Source of the DNA: Lachnospiraceae bacterium
Lineage (GTDB): Bacteria; Bacillota; Clostridia; Lachnospirales; Lachnospiraceae
Length of the DNA: 6,013 bases
Direction of reading: 5' to 3'
NCBI GenBank assembly: GCA_024684155.1
Contig: JAIKXK010000232.1
Location: 1 to 6,013 of the forward strand
Below are positions 1-5,973 of this stretch, in pieces; position 1 is the first letter of the stretch, and the number at the start of each line of letters is the position of its first letter. The translations under genes were made by a program, and so were the position numbers. Under the pieces are notes generated by a model. It was given only the letters and a program-made list of their open reading frames with translations, made no database searches and was not told where the DNA came from.

Positions 1-386
1 GGATTTACCAAATGGAGTAAGAAGTTAGAGTCAGCAAATAGTAAAATCCAGTGATAGGGTGCTGTTGGTGCTAAGAAAAATACAGTAACTAACAAGGTTA
101 GAGTAACACTAGTGGTGGCTAATAATTGCCAAATGCTAAGAGAAGCTGGAATCTTAGTTTCATTATTTGTCATCATTTTTTTATATTTTATGGCACTGCA
201 TAAAGCAACAATTCCCATAAGAATGTTAGAATCTACTGTAAAGTAACGAAACATCATAAACTTTGATGCACTTAATACAGCGGCATCTGAGAAGATTTGA
301 ATCCCACTCATCATCCAAAGAGTAGCAAAAACTTCCAGTAGAAAAATACAAATATTTAGATAAAATGCGGTTTTTAATTTTTTCAT
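1..386 (-). CDS. Pr6Pr-like multi-spanning membrane protein, 3' part cut by window edge
   Basis: This is the N-terminal 128 residues of an integral membrane protein of unknown function; the gene runs off the left edge. I translated the minus strand by hand: it begins MKKLKTAFYLNICIFLLEVF and stays open to base 1. Hydrophobic spans lie at about residues 7-29, 52-67, 84-106 and from 111 on. The segment FRYFTVDSN at about 46-54, followed by a span, and the HLVNP motif at 125-129 resemble the Pr6Pr family of bacterial membrane proteins, which have about six spans and no known biochemical role. The start is well supported: an AGGAAGAGGA ribosome site lies at 393-402, six bases upstream, and a near-ideal promoter lies at 424-451. 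A terminator separates it from the ABC-F gene upstream on the same strand, so it is likely its own unit. The coding call is firm; the family assignment is from pattern memory and moderate. Confidence 0.7.
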   Translation of the reverse strand, partial: MKKLKTAFYLNICIFLLEVFATLWMMSGIQIFSDAAVLSASKFMMFRYFTVDSNILMGIVALCSAIKYKKMMTNNETKIPASLSIWQLLATTSVTLTLLVTVFFLAPTAPYHWILLFADSNFLLHLVN

Positions 387-416
387 TTTTAATCCTCTTC
401 CTGTTTAAATATCAAA

Positions 417-442
417 CAATTAAATTATACAAAATTTAATTG
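417..442. promoter_or_regulatory. Operator-like perfect inverted repeat over the -10 box
   Basis: CAATTAAATT (417-426) and AATTTAATTG (433-442) are perfect reverse complements separated by six bases. The dyad centre falls within the -10/spacer part of the promoter at 424-451, where a bound dimeric repressor would block RNA polymerase. As RNA it would be a weak AT-only hairpin with no U tract in the right place, so a protein-binding operator is the better reading. The regulator is not identified; MarR or TetR-like dimers commonly use sites of this kind. AT richness makes chance dyads more likely, so confidence is moderate. Confidence 0.5.
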
Positions 443-451
443 AGATGTCAA
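424..451 (-). promoter_or_regulatory. Strong sigma-A-type promoter of the Pr6Pr-like gene
   Basis: Reading the minus strand, a perfect TTGACA (446-451) is followed by a 16-base spacer and a perfect TATAAT (424-429). The start codon is 38 bases beyond the -10 box, leaving a short leader. The -10 box and part of the spacer lie inside a perfect inverted repeat, suggesting that this intrinsically strong promoter is held under repression. Confidence 0.85.
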
Positions 452-483
452 CTATTTTTGCAACAGAAATTTATAAAATGTGT

Positions 484-533
484 AAAAAAATACAGCCCGG
501 ATTGAGGAGTACCTCAATATAGGCTGTATTTTA
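484..533 (-). terminator. Intrinsic terminator of the ABC-F gene
   Basis: The outer stem pairs 487-497 with 522-532 (11 bp, core TACAGCC/GGCTGTA). A three-by-three internal loop (498-500 / 519-521) leads to an inner 7-bp stem, ATTGAGG/CCTCAAT (501-507 with 512-518), closed by a four-base loop. On the minus strand the stem ends in seven U residues (484-490), 22 bases after the ABC-F stop codon. The plus strand also ends in a short U run, so the element could work in both directions. Confidence 0.85.
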
Positions 534-554
534 TATATCTAGCTTGAAAAGATA

Positions 555-2195
555 TTAATCATCATTTTCTTCATCATCTGTGGTGTTGTAAACAGTACGT
601 TTACGAGCCATTTCATCAGATTCTAAGTATTCATCGTAAGTTGTAATCTTATCAATAATTGTTCCATTTGGAAGAATTTCAATAATACGGTTTGCTGTGG
701 TTTCTACCACCTGATGATCTCGAGAAGAGAAGATTAAAACACCTTTGAATTTCTTTAAACCTTCGTTTAATGCTGTAATACTTTCCATATCCAAATGGTC
801 AGTAGGTTCATCAAGCATTAAGATATTAGAACCTTCAATCATCATACGGGAAAGAAGTACACGTACCTTTTCACCACCGGATAATACCTTCATTTTTTTA
901 ACGCCGTCTTCTCCAGCAAATAGCATTCTTCCTAAGAAACCACGAACATAAGTAGCATCCTTTACTTCGGAAAACTGTGTTAACCAATCTACAATAATTA
1001 AGTCATTGTCAAAGATTTTTGTGTTGTCTTTTGGGAAGTATGACTGAGATGTTGTAACGCCCCATTTGTATTCTCCTTCGTCTGGTTCTAATTCGCCAGC
1101 TAAAATCTGGAATAAAACAGTTTTTGCAGCTTCATTTGAACCAACTAAAGCAACCTTATCCTCGCGATTTAAAGTAAAGGAAATATCATCTAATATCTTT
1201 TCACCATCAATGGTCTTAGATAGGTGTTCCACAGTTAATACTTCATTACCAATTTCACGGTTTGGTCTAAAATCGATGTAAGGGTATTTTCTTGAAGAAG
1301 GACGAATGTCATCTAGCTCGATTTTCTCTAAGGCACGTTTTCTTGAAGTAGCCTGTTTTGATTTAGAAGCATTCGCAGAGAATCGCTGAATGAATTCCTG
1401 CAATTCTTTGATTTGTTCTTCCTTCTTTTTGTTGGCTTCTTTTCTTTGCTTCATAATCAACTGTGAAGACTCGTACCAGAAGTCATAGTTTCCAGCGTAG
1501 AGCTGAATCTTACCATAATCGATATCAGCAGTATGAGTACATACCTTATTTAAGAAATATCTGTCATGGGATACAACAATAACTGTATTTTCAAAGTTAA
1601 TTAAGAATTCTTCTAACCATCCAATAGCATCTAAATCCAAGTGGTTGGTAGGCTCATCTAAAAGTAAGATATCAGGATTTCCAAAAAGTGCACGGGCAAG
1701 CAAAACCTTGACCTTTTTTGCACCATCTAAATCACCCATTACCATATAGTGATCTTCTGTTGGAACTCCAAGACCATTTAAAAGAGTAGCAGCATCGCTT
1801 TCTGCATTCCAACCATCCATTTCTGCAAATTCTGATTCTAACTCAGCGGCACGAACACCATCTTCATCAGAAAAATCTTCCTTCATATAAATGGCGTCTT
1901 TTTCTTTCATAATGTCATAAAGACGCTGGTTACCCATAATAACGGTATCTAAAACAGTGAACTCGTCATATTTAAAATGATCCTGCTCTAATACGGATAA
2001 ACGTTGTCCTGGTGTAATAATTACTTCACCATTGGTTGGTTCTAATACTCCAGATAAAATTTTTAAGAAGGTAGATTTACCGGCACCATTAGCACCAATT
2101 AAACCATAGCAGTTACCTTCGGTAAATTTAATATTTACTTCTTCAAATAAAGCTTTTTTTCCTAAACGAAGGGTGACGTTACTAGCTTGAATCAT
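555..2195 (-). CDS. ybiT: ABC-F family ATPase, YkpA/YbiT type (ribosome-associated translation factor)
   Basis: This is a 546-residue soluble protein with two ATP-binding cassettes and no membrane spans. ABC-F proteins bind the ribosomal E site and use ATP to influence the P-site tRNA; the sequence closely resembles Bacillus YkpA and E. coli YbiT rather than known resistance ABC-Fs. Cassette 1 has Walker A GANGAGKS (34-41), Walker B ending LLLDEPTNHLD (D180, E181) and switch His in SHD (H210). An arm-type insertion lies at about 87-135. The charged inter-domain linker spans about 239-297 (FWYESS...KQATSRK). Cassette 2 has signature LSGGE (438-442) and Walker B LMLDEPTDHLD, but a degenerate Walker A (GSNEAAKT, 352-359) and SRD instead of SHD (R492); cassette 1's signature is LDGAK. 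The tail is acidic. I chose ATG at 2193-2195: GGAAAGGA lies nine bases upstream and the protein then begins MIQASNV as in homologues. In-frame starts at 2204 and 2213 overlap that ribosome site. Antibiotic resistance is not indicated. Confidence 0.93.
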   Translation of the reverse strand: MIQASNVTLRLGKKALFEEVNIKFTEGNCYGLIGANGAGKSTFLKILSGVLEPTNGEVIITPGQRLSVLEQDHFKYDEFTVLDTVIMGNQRLYDIMKEKDAIYMKEDFSDEDGVRAAELESEFAEMDGWNAESDAATLLNGLGVPTEDHYMVMGDLDGAKKVKVLLARALFGNPDILLLDEPTNHLDLDAIGWLEEFLINFENTVIVVSHDRYFLNKVCTHTADIDYGKIQLYAGNYDFWYESSQLIMKQRKEANKKKEEQIKELQEFIQRFSANASKSKQATSRKRALEKIELDDIRPSSRKYPYIDFRPNREIGNEVLTVEHLSKTIDGEKILDDISFTLNREDKVALVGSNEAAKTVLFQILAGELEPDEGEYKWGVTTSQSYFPKDNTKIFDNDLIIVDWLTQFSEVKDATYVRGFLGRMLFAGEDGVKKMKVLSGGEKVRVLLSRMMIEGSNILMLDEPTDHLDMESITALNEGLKKFKGVLIFSSRDHQVVETTANRIIEILPNGTIIDKITTYDEYLESDEMARKRTVYNTTDDEENDD

Positions 2196-2203
2196 GACAG
2201 ACA

Positions 2204-2211
2204 TCCTTTCC
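2204..2211 (-). promoter_or_regulatory. Ribosome binding site that fixes the ABC-F start
   Basis: GGAAAGGA on the minus strand lies eight bases before the ATG at 2193-2195. The upstream in-frame ATG at 2202-2204 and TTG at 2211-2213 overlap this motif, which argues against them as starts. Confidence 0.7.
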
Positions 2212-2258
2212 AAAATGTTTTATTTCTTATTTAAATAATATTTTTATGCAACATCCCT

Positions 2259-2286
2259 ATTGTACAAAAATTTCTCTATTTTTCAA
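2259..2286 (-). promoter_or_regulatory. Promoter of the ABC-F gene
   Basis: On the minus strand TTGAAA (2281-2286) and TACAAT (2259-2264) are separated by 16 bases, each one mismatch from the vegetative consensus. Transcription would begin near 2252, giving a leader of about 55 bases. That is too short for the leader-peptide attenuators seen upstream of many antibiotic-resistance ABC-F genes, which fits a housekeeping role. Confidence 0.65.
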
Positions 2287-2328
2287 GTGATTTCTTTTTT
2301 TTTAATAACACAAGTGAATCATACTTAT

Positions 2329-2336
2329 GCTATAAT
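2329..2336 (+). promoter_or_regulatory. Extended -10 promoter element of the first chemoreceptor gene
   Basis: A perfect TATAAT at 2331-2336 is preceded by TGC at 2328-2330, an extended -10 (TGn) arrangement. The expected -35 position (about 2308-2313) has no good match, so the promoter probably depends on the extended -10. No flagellar-type sigma-28 motif (TAAA...GCCGATAA) is seen, although many chemoreceptor genes use one. Confidence 0.6.
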
Positions 2337-2378
2337 ATAAAATCATAAAAATGTAAAATATTATATAGGAGGACTTAA

Positions 2379-3824
2379 ATGGATATACAAAAATTGCATA
2401 AACAAAACCTCATCATTATTTGGGTCGGGGTTGTGGTAATGATGGGACTTAGCGTTTTTGCATCCGGGGGAAATGTTTTAAAAGCTTTAAATGGATGTGT
2501 GGTACTTTTGATCGCAGGAGTGATTTCCACCATAGGCTATAAGTTTGTAAAAGAAGATTTGAAAAAAGCTATGGTTATGATATTGGCACCGGCTCTTGCT
2601 ACAACAGCTTATTCTTATGTGTTGGGTGGAAATTCTGTGGCATTTTTAGCGAACTATTTATTTGTAGCTTTAATGGCAATATATTTTGAAGAACAATATG
2701 TAAAGAACTTTATTATTGTTATGGGGGCAGATGGTTTGCTTTGTGCCATTATTTTCCCATGGATTATTGACGGGGAAGAATATACTATTGCAGGAGCTTT
2801 AACAAAGGTTTCTATCTTAGTATTTGAAGCCGTTGCTTTGATTGTAGCTGTACGTCGAGGCAGAGCTTTTATAGAAAAAGCGGAGGAGACACTTGATCTC
2901 GTTCAGGAAAATGGCGAAACGGCCAATGGAATTGCAATAAATTTAAACAGTGCCATTGCAACCTGCAAAACCGGGGTAGATGATTTGGTTGTACAGGCCA
3001 ACAGTGTTTCAGAGGCATCAGAACAGATGGGTAAGGTTGTAGAGTCTACAACAAATGCTACCATTACCTTTAGTGAAAAGATTAATAGTGCCAATGAAGA
3101 GGTAAATAGAAACTTTGAAATGGCAAAAGAATTAGAGGGAGCTTTTAAATTAGTTCGCCAGGCGGTAGATGATGGGGACCATGAAGTAAATGTATTCCAG
3201 GATGATCTTGGAAATATGGTTAAGGTAGTTACGGAAGCTCAGGTGGCTACCGATGGATTGATTGAAGAAATGACAAAGATTACCAGTATAACAGCAGAAA
3301 TCAATGCCATTGCAGGACAGACTAATTTGCTTTCTTTAAATGCTTCTATTGAAGCGGCTCGTGCTGGTGAAGCAGGTAAGGGATTTGCGGTAGTAGCAGA
3401 TGAGATTCGTCAATTAGCAGAACAAAGCTCTCAGGCTGCAGATAATATTAAAGAGATTTTGGACGGTCTTACAAATACGACTGGACAGGTATCTGACAAA
3501 ATTAATGCTGGTGCCGAAGCTGCTCAAGAAGGCGTAGAAAAGATGACAAATCTTTTAGAGATGTTTAATGAAATTAGAAAATCAACAGAAGGGGCTGTTG
3601 GTTCTGTGGCACAGGAATATGATGTAATTGAAAATATCCGTCATAACTTTGCAGAGATTCAGGAGGAGATTGAAACTTTAGTTGCCACTAATGAAGAAAA
3701 CTCAGCTATGATTCAAAGTATTTCTGAAAGTATTATGCAGCAGCATGATTCTGTAAATGATGTGGAACAGGAAATTTCAGGAATTGCCAGTCTATCTGAT
3801 GAGTTAAAAAAACAGTTTAGCTAA
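2379..3824 (+). CDS. Methyl-accepting chemotaxis protein with six-span membrane sensor and no HAMP
   Basis: This 481-residue chemoreceptor should control the CheA kinase through CheW at the cell pole. The N-terminal 160 residues form about six membrane spans (roughly 11-29, 37-56, 64-83, 86-104, 110-131, 139-158). Short loops and the positive segments KFVKEDLKK and RRGR place both ends in the cytoplasm. There is no extracytoplasmic domain, and I see no HAMP after the last span; the chain passes straight into the signalling coiled coil. The highly conserved tip is at 314-343 (QTNLLSLNASIEAARAGE, then GKGFAVVADEIR), with about 150 residues in each arm. E215/Q216 and E439/E440 occupy the methylation-helix positions. 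There is no C-terminal CheR/CheB-binding pentapeptide. AGGAGGA lies five bases before the ATG. The signal may be membrane-dissolved, membrane potential or a small molecule within the bundle; the sequence does not say which. A terminator follows, so it is probably monocistronic. Confidence 0.93.
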   Translation: MDIQKLHKQNLIIIWVGVVVMMGLSVFASGGNVLKALNGCVVLLIAGVISTIGYKFVKEDLKKAMVMILAPALATTAYSYVLGGNSVAFLANYLFVALMAIYFEEQYVKNFIIVMGADGLLCAIIFPWIIDGEEYTIAGALTKVSILVFEAVALIVAVRRGRAFIEKAEETLDLVQENGETANGIAINLNSAIATCKTGVDDLVVQANSVSEASEQMGKVVESTTNATITFSEKINSANEEVNRNFEMAKELEGAFKLVRQAVDDGDHEVNVFQDDLGNMVKVVTEAQVATDGLIEEMTKITSITAEINAIAGQTNLLSLNASIEAARAGEAGKGFAVVADEIRQLAEQSSQAADNIKEILDGLTNTTGQVSDKINAGAEAAQEGVEKMTNLLEMFNEIRKSTEGAVGSVAQEYDVIENIRHNFAEIQEEIETLVATNEENSAMIQSISESIMQQHDSVNDVEQEISGIASLSDELKKQFS

Positions 3825-3875
3825 TTAATACATAAATTATTTTTGTGTTATTGGAAAATTGACTGAATATTTTTA

Positions 3876-3912
3876 AAAAAACCACAATTTGATATAAAAA
3901 TTGTGGTTTTTT
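3876..3912 (+). terminator. Intrinsic terminator after the first chemoreceptor gene
   Basis: Bases 3876-3890 pair perfectly with 3898-3912 (15 bp, core CCACAATTT/AAATTGTGG) around a seven-base loop, and the 3' arm ends in six T residues. The matching A tract on the 5' side means it could also stop minus-strand transcripts. It lies 51 bases after the stop codon and separates the two receptor genes. Confidence 0.85.
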
Positions 3913-3961
3913 CTATTTAAATGTTCTAAAATAATTTTATTAGAGGATTTTACTACAGATT

Positions 3962-3968
3962 GGGGGAG
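3962..3968 (+). promoter_or_regulatory. Ribosome binding site that fixes the GTG start of the second receptor
   Basis: GGGGGAG lies seven bases before GTG at 3976. The open frame extends upstream to a TTG at 3901, but that codon lies inside the 3' arm of the terminator hairpin and has no ribosome site, so it is not the start. I see no convincing promoter in 3913-3961. Confidence 0.65.
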
Positions 3969-3975
3969 TGAGGCA

Positions 3976-5760
3976 GTGAAAGAACAAAAGAAAATAGTAC
4001 GCAAACAAAAAATCCTAATTCAGCAAATGATTTTTACAGCGATTATTGTTATAATTGCAACCATTATTTTGGCAGGATATGCCATTGTGGAAATGGATAC
4101 AATTTATGACGAAGAGTGTGCCAGAACCTGTATGGTAGGTGCTGTGGAATTTGAAGAGGAATTAAATGTAGCAAAGCCTGGAGACTGGTCCATGGATGAA
4201 AATGGAGATGTCTATAAAGGCGAGTATTTGATGACAAATAACAATACAGTTATTGACGAAATGAAAACAAAAACTGCCTTGGATTATCAAATCTTTTATG
4301 GTACTACCGTAATTGCTACAACACTAGAGGATGAAAGTGGTAACCGTGTTATTAATCAGGAAACGGAATCGGAAGCGGCAAAGACTGCTTATAGCACAGG
4401 AACCAGTCAGGTTATGGGAGAAAGTGAACTCCATGGAAAAAGCTATTATGGCTACATTGTTCCTATGGAAAATTCCGATGGAAGTGTCGTTGGTCTTGTT
4501 TGTGCTTTTGACGAAAGTACTTCTGTTCATGAAGCAAAAATGACTCATGGAATTTATATGGCGATAATTGCAGTGATTATTCTTTTGGTTGTAATTATTG
4601 TTTCAGTGATTCGTTCTAGAAAAGTTACTTTAGTAATTGATAAGGTAACAGATGCATTAGAAGATCTTTCTAAAGGACATTTAGAGATTCACGTTCCAGA
4701 GGAAGCCTTAAGCAGAAAAGATGAGTTTGGTACCATAGCAGAAAGTACCCTAAAGTTAGATGAAGAACTAACAGCAATTATTAGAGCAACGAAAAAACTT
4801 TCTAAAGATGTATCAGGTTCTGGTGTAGAATTGTCCCAATCTTCACAACAGGCATCAGAAGCCTCTCTTCAGGTGAGCCAGGCCGTGGAAGAAATTGCAA
4901 AGGGAGCTATTTCTCAGGCAGAAAGTGTTCAGGTATCTGCAGATGATACTTCTAATATGGGAGAAGATATTGACGGCATTACCGACGATGTAAATGGCAT
5001 GGATGGATATACTAGAAGTATGAAAGAAGCATGTGATAGTACCATGGATGCATTAGCAGAATTAATGGATCATAATAACAGGGTTGTTTCTTCTATGAAA
5101 GTAATTGAAGATAACATTCATACCACCAATGATTCTGTTAAAGAAATTGCAGAGGCTTCCGGCTTAATTGATGATATTTCATCACAAACCAACCTGTTAT
5201 CACTAAATGCTTCTATTGAGGCTGCTCGTGCTGGTGAAGCTGGTAAGGGATTTGCAGTAGTAGCAGATGAAATTCGATCTTTGGCAGAACAGTCACAGCA
5301 GGCTGCATCTCAGATTAAAGAAATTGTAGATAAGTTAGTGGAAGGTTCTAAGGAAAGTGTTGAAACCTTAGGGGAATTAGATCATGAATTCCAGATGCAA
5401 AGTGAACAGTTACAGATGACGAGAAAAGATATGGATAATATGATTTTAGAAGTAGATAAGGTAACCCAAAGTTCTGATGCTATTACAAGACGTATAGAAA
5501 CCTTAAATGCATCTAAGGCTAACTTAATTGAAATTATTTCTGATTTGTCAGCTATCTCAGAAGAAAATGCTGCAGCTACAGAAGAAACCAATGCCTCTGT
5601 AGAGGAATTAAATGCAACCTTTGAAGTAATCAATGATGATGCAAGAGAGTTACAGAAGATGGCAGTTGATTTAGATGAGTTGATTCGATTCTTTAAAATG
5701 AAGGAAGAAAGGCTGGCTTTAAATCCTTCAGAAGAAGAGAGCTTTGACGAGGGTGAATAA
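3976..5760 (+). CDS. Methyl-accepting chemotaxis protein with single Cache-like sensor and HAMP
   Basis: This 594-residue transmembrane chemoreceptor starts at GTG (numbering from there). TM1 is at about 15-38. The extracytoplasmic domain at 41-192 resembles a single Cache domain of the sCache_3 kind: after a long helix come DYQIFYGTTVIATTLEDESG (103-122), then SYYGYIVPM and GSVVGLVCAF. Such domains usually bind small organic acids or similar solutes; the ligand here is not predictable. TM2 spans about 193-212. The HAMP is at about 213-267, with LSKGHLEI and the DEFG motif. The signalling hairpin has its tip at about 404-433 (QTNLLSLNASIEAARAGE). Two good methylation consensus pairs lie at E529/E530 and E536/E537, in SEENAAATEETNAS. 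The acidic tail ends in FDEGE and has no CheR/CheB tether pentapeptide. C48 and C52 sit four residues apart on the outer helix just beyond TM1. It is expected to share CheA/CheW arrays with the upstream receptor. A terminator upstream suggests its own promoter, which I could not place. Confidence 0.94.
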   Translation: MKEQKKIVRKQKILIQQMIFTAIIVIIATIILAGYAIVEMDTIYDEECARTCMVGAVEFEEELNVAKPGDWSMDENGDVYKGEYLMTNNNTVIDEMKTKTALDYQIFYGTTVIATTLEDESGNRVINQETESEAAKTAYSTGTSQVMGESELHGKSYYGYIVPMENSDGSVVGLVCAFDESTSVHEAKMTHGIYMAIIAVIILLVVIIVSVIRSRKVTLVIDKVTDALEDLSKGHLEIHVPEEALSRKDEFGTIAESTLKLDEELTAIIRATKKLSKDVSGSGVELSQSSQQASEASLQVSQAVEEIAKGAISQAESVQVSADDTSNMGEDIDGITDDVNGMDGYTRSMKEACDSTMDALAELMDHNNRVVSSMKVIEDNIHTTNDSVKEIAEASGLIDDISSQTNLLSLNASIEAARAGEAGKGFAVVADEIRSLAEQSQQAASQIKEIVDKLVEGSKESVETLGELDHEFQMQSEQLQMTRKDMDNMILEVDKVTQSSDAITRRIETLNASKANLIEIISDLSAISEENAAATEETNASVEELNATFEVINDDARELQKMAVDLDELIRFFKMKEERLALNPSEEESFDEGE

Positions 5761-5809
5761 GGAAACTGTTAAATAATTAGCAGATATGTTAAAAAAATAA
5801 TAATGAAAC

Positions 5810-5835
5810 TTAAGATTTGGTGTACCGAATTTTAA
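5810..5835. other. AT-rich hairpin in the spacer before nifJ
   Basis: TTAAGATTTGG (5810-5820) pairs with CCGAATTTTAA (5825-5835), 11 bp including two G-U wobbles, around a TGTA loop. It lies 49 bases after the receptor stop codon. No U tract follows on the plus strand, but the minus strand beyond it is U-rich. It may be a weak terminator or an mRNA 3'-end structure. Confidence 0.35.
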
Positions 5836-5841
5836 ACAAAA

Positions 5842-5883
5842 TAAGGGCTTTCGGAGTATTGATTTTTCACTTCAAAGCCCTTA
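5842..5883 (+). terminator. Possible terminator between the second receptor and nifJ
   Basis: TAAGGGCTTT (5842-5851) pairs with AAAGCCCTTA (5874-5883), 10 bp, with a possible four-pair inner extension (5853-5856 with 5870-5873) inside a 22-base loop. It is the most GC-rich hairpin in the spacer and lies where a terminator is expected. On the plus strand the stem is followed by TTAAACTAATC-like sequence rather than a U tract; the minus-strand side (TTATTTTGTTT) is better. The function is therefore uncertain. Confidence 0.4.
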
Positions 5884-5960
5884 AACTAATCTTAGCGCCC
5901 TTTTTGAGGCGATTCATGTATGTATTCATTATTGTTATGAAAAGTATATAGTTTATATGT

Positions 5961-5966
5961 AGGAGG
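5961..5966 (+). promoter_or_regulatory. Ribosome binding site of nifJ
   Basis: AGGAGG lies seven bases before ATG at 5974, a consensus match that picks this ATG over the in-frame one at 5989. Confidence 0.8.
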
Positions 5967-5973
5967 AAACAAC

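Larger units (their letters stand above)
5761..5973. other. 213-base intergenic spacer upstream of nifJ
   Basis: No protein-coding frame is evident here. It holds the two hairpins listed separately, then about 90 bases leading to nifJ. Weak promoter candidates are TTGAGG (5904-5909) with CATTAT (5927-5932) at 17-base spacing, or TATAGT (5947-5952) without a good -35; neither is convincing. A single TTGTTA half-site (5932-5937) recalls the redox repressor Rex, but no matching second half is present. Confidence 0.4.

Noticed and set aside
745..1281. Open frames of about 70 codons on the plus strand inside the ABC-F gene.
   Set aside because: They are antisense to a strongly conserved gene, lack ribosome sites, and give no recognisable protein.
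2214..2258. Attenuating leader peptide for an antibiotic-resistance ABC-F.
   Set aside because: The leader is only about 55 bases, with no leader frame plus terminator hairpin, and the protein belongs to the YkpA/YbiT type.
3901..3975. A longer N-terminus for the second receptor starting at TTG 3901.
   Set aside because: The codon lies in the terminator hairpin, lacks a ribosome site, and adds 25 residues before the normal short basic lead and TM1; GTG 3976 has GGGGGAG upstream.
4324..5633. Short open frames on either strand inside the second receptor gene.
   Set aside because: They are by-products of the receptor's codon pattern, with no start signals or recognisable domains.
5842..5912. 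Riboswitch or T-box leader before nifJ.
   Set aside because: I could not match the conserved cores of c-di-GMP, T-box or other common riboswitch classes; only simple hairpins are seen.
5932..5949. Rex-type redox operator upstream of nifJ.
   Set aside because: Only the TTGTTA half is present; the expected TAACAA second half is absent (the sequence there is AAAGTATATA).
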